From the NCBI GenBank assembly GCA_900708905.1, contig CAADRB010000010.1, positions 2,549,770-2,613,769 of the forward strand: a stretch of 64,000 nt of DNA, in the 5' to 3' direction. The stretch comes from Hymenolepis diminuta. Lineage: Eukaryota > Platyhelminthes > Cestoda > Cyclophyllidea > Hymenolepididae. Position numbers and translations under genes: made by a program. Shown piece by piece: positions 61,924 to 64,000 of the stretch. The notes under the pieces were generated by a model. It ran no database searches. It had not been told where the DNA came from and saw only the letters and a list, made by a program, of their open reading frames with translations. Each line of letters begins with the position of its first letter. Within the stretch, counting starts at the first letter, position 1.

Positions 61924-64000
61924 GTAAATTTCCACACATTTTAAAAGCGTCAACTTATTTTTTTTTAATTACTAAATCAAGTGATAATCGTTTCCAATAA
62001 ACAAGAGACAAAACCCAATGACTCATGTTCAGCATTTCTTTATGCTAATAAAAACCTGCATCCAAATAAAGGGAAACTAAGCTAATAGAAAAGTGTATTT
62101 AGTATTTGCAATTGGGAAACTGCATCTGAGCAAAGAGAGTCTAGAGTTAATAGGTTGGAACAGAAAATGACAAGTGGGTTGCTTCTTGATTATTTTTATC
62201 GTGGGTGGTAGGGTCTTAACACTAAAAAGCTGTCAAACATTTCTAATTTGAATTAAATTATCATTTCAACTGTTTGTTTCCATTGTAAGGTCTTATTTAG
62301 CATCCAAATCAACTCGGAAAAACCGTTTTTTCTTCTATGTAAAATAATAATTCATAAACTACCTATTATTTTGAAAGTCCCTTCTTAGCATTTTAATGCA
62401 CAATAAAGACAGGCGGAATTATAAGTAACTTCATCTAACGAGGTACATTTTTTCACTTGTTTACCTGCGCACCTGCTGTTTTATAATTAATTTTATTCAG
62501 TGAGTGGTCAGTTGTAATCAGATTTTTGTCTTCTCTCACTTTAATTGCAAGTGAAAGTATCTCTAATATCTCTCTAAAGTCTAAATTTAGTCTCCATTGA
62601 CCAAGTCCCTTTAATTCAAACTCACTATTTTTCCACTTATCAAAAAATGTCAATTAACGAAGGAAATGAAATAGAATGCTTTAAATTGAATATTTTGATC
62701 AAGACCGCAGTGTTTTCAAAATTTTAGAGAGACAATTAGAAAAATTTTCCTTTGCAGTTTATTACAGCGATCCAGGAAAATGTTCCAATTTTTATTGTGT
62801 AAGAGTAACTGAAATCGGGTAAAAAAGATTTAATTGGAGGAATATGGGGAGGGAATCGAGAAGAGAAACCCTATTTATTTTCGAATTCGGATTGGAGGAT
62901 ATTTTTTTAATGAGCAATTCACTGATTAATATTCTAAAATACAGAATTAATAATTTGTCTCCCGAGCTATAGACTAGATTTTTTTCCTACAGTTTCCAGT
63001 GTTTATCGAAATCGTTTCTTTTTTCAAATATCCAGAAATTAAGATAATTCTACATGGTCTTACATAGTTTACATCGTCTTAGCATAACAGTACTCAAAAA
63101 GCAGAGGTTCAATTAATTTTTAGATGCAAAAACTGTAACTTAATGCTTGTAAAATTGATTTCGATTTAGAGATATAGTATTTCAATTTTGCATTTACTGA
63201 AAAAGAAAACAAAGTCCAAAAATTTCATTTTAGAAGGGTGATGATTTCTTAGGAGCCTCTTTATTGGTCAAATCTAGGTATTTCAATTGCAGTTGTTAAT
63301 CAATTTTTGTGGAGAAAATAAAAGCGCACCACGTTTTGTGAGTGCTTTTGCATTCACACATCTTCACAAACACATTTTCAATGTTTGCGACCGCTAGAGA
63401 TAAGTCGTAAGATTCGGTATTCGCAAACTCCCAGCTTTGAGGTCTAAGATCTGGTTTATGCTGAGGATTTCAGTTTTGAAACTGCCTGCGATTTCTAACT
63501 TTCTATTCACAATCCAAATTGACTGTCCTAGCTTTCTCATTAACGGCTATGGCCGCCTGTCTATCGCTTCCCTTCATTCTTGTTCGCATCTAGCTCACTT
63601 GACGACGCCACTGACAGCAATTTTCATGGTTCATTTATGGGTCACTAGGAAGTAATAGGACCAGTGGTATTTACTTTTATGACGATCGACTGAGTTTAGG
63701 AGCAATTATAAGCTAGAGAGAGTTTTCCTGTCTCTCCAATGCGGTAGCTTCTGCTGCAGTAGTCGCGGCATTGACAAAAGTGATGACTCAATTCCACAAA
63801 AATAACTCCTCTCTTCCGACTGGAGTGAAATTTGATAATTTTTTGCTCCTGCAAATTTGAGTGTTTTAATATTATGGCTATGTAAAAGGGAATTTTATGT
63901 AAAGCCTAGTCTGAACCTTGATTTTATGAGATCTTGTATGCTAGAAGGGGTAAACCTTCGGCAATATCTGGATATTTTTATTTTAAAAATAAATCTCTTA
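61924..64000 (+). other. intron 3 of the RBMS-like gene, runs off the window
   Basis: It begins GTAAAT and continues to the end. I looked for an exon starting with two bases to complete the split Gly codon and then an RNP1 ([KR]G[FY][GA]FV), and found none. Short open frames at 62453-62653 (-) and 63437-63655 (+) look like chance. A diverged interspersed repeat lies at 62805-63125. Confidence 0.65.
62805..63125 (+). repeat. interspersed repeat, copy 2 (partner at 1375-1715)
   Basis: Contains AAATCGGGTAA, GGGAATCGAGAAGAGAAACC, TTCGAATTCGGATTGGAGGA, TTTAATGAGCAATTCA and, further on, CTTACATAGTTTACATCGTC and TTAGCATAACAG, in the same order and orientation as copy 1 some 61 kb away. Confidence 0.6.

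Noticed and set aside
61765..61953. 62-codon minus-strand frame over exon 3
   Set aside because: The + strand reading carries the RRM signature and consensus splice sites; this frame has neither.
1..64000. Prokaryotic features, CRISPR arrays, operons
   Set aside because: The window has spliced eukaryotic exons and metazoan transposons; no spaced direct-repeat array or long bacterial-type ORFs exist.

Overview
This is eukaryotic, almost certainly metazoan, nuclear DNA. It is A+T-rich (about two thirds A+T by eye) and poor in genes. One gene has consensus GT-AG introns and alternating exon phases, and the remaining recognisable content is the decayed remains of several transposon classes. The organism cannot be fixed from this sequence. 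A parasitic flatworm or another AT-rich invertebrate fits the composition, long introns and element types, but I see no diagnostic marker such as a spliced leader.

The only gene I can support lies at the right end on the + strand. Three exons (56434-56713, 58550-59001, 61794-61923) have matching splice phases and encode the first 287 residues of an RNA-binding protein. A 244-residue hydrophilic, Ser/Asn/Pro-rich, low-complexity N-terminus is followed by the start of an RRM whose RNP2 (LYIRGL within TNLYIRGLP) is the hallmark of the RBMS / alan shepard family. The sequence runs off the window in intron 3, before RNP1.

The 55 kb upstream contain no gene I can defend. They hold: SINE-like, tRNA-derived repeats (about 610-755, 10.74 kb, 14.94-15.09 kb, 15.37-15.53 kb, 39.55 kb); G/A-rich blocks at 7.1, 11.3, 13.2, 17.2, 26.5 and 36.3 kb; a decayed Ty3/gypsy-like element with Gag-like (37.25-37.69 kb) and integrase-like (38.2-38.6 kb) remnants, plus an inverted copy of the integrase tail at 50.94-51.17 kb; and a full-length but dead mariner transposon (45732-47014) with both terminal inverted repeats.

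Other repeats are an interspersed repeat present at both ends of the window (1375-1715 and 62805-63125), a short three-copy repeat (18.05, 48.89, 55.88 kb), and a pair of ~215-bp direct repeats around ~1.4 kb inside intron 2 that look like the LTRs of an old non-autonomous element. A single splice-bounded open segment on the minus strand at 16773-16957 is a possible exon of an unknown gene. I see no prokaryotic features, CRISPR array, rRNA or intact tRNA gene. I found no clear new biological system; the most informative objects are the divergent RRM gene and the unclassified repeats.
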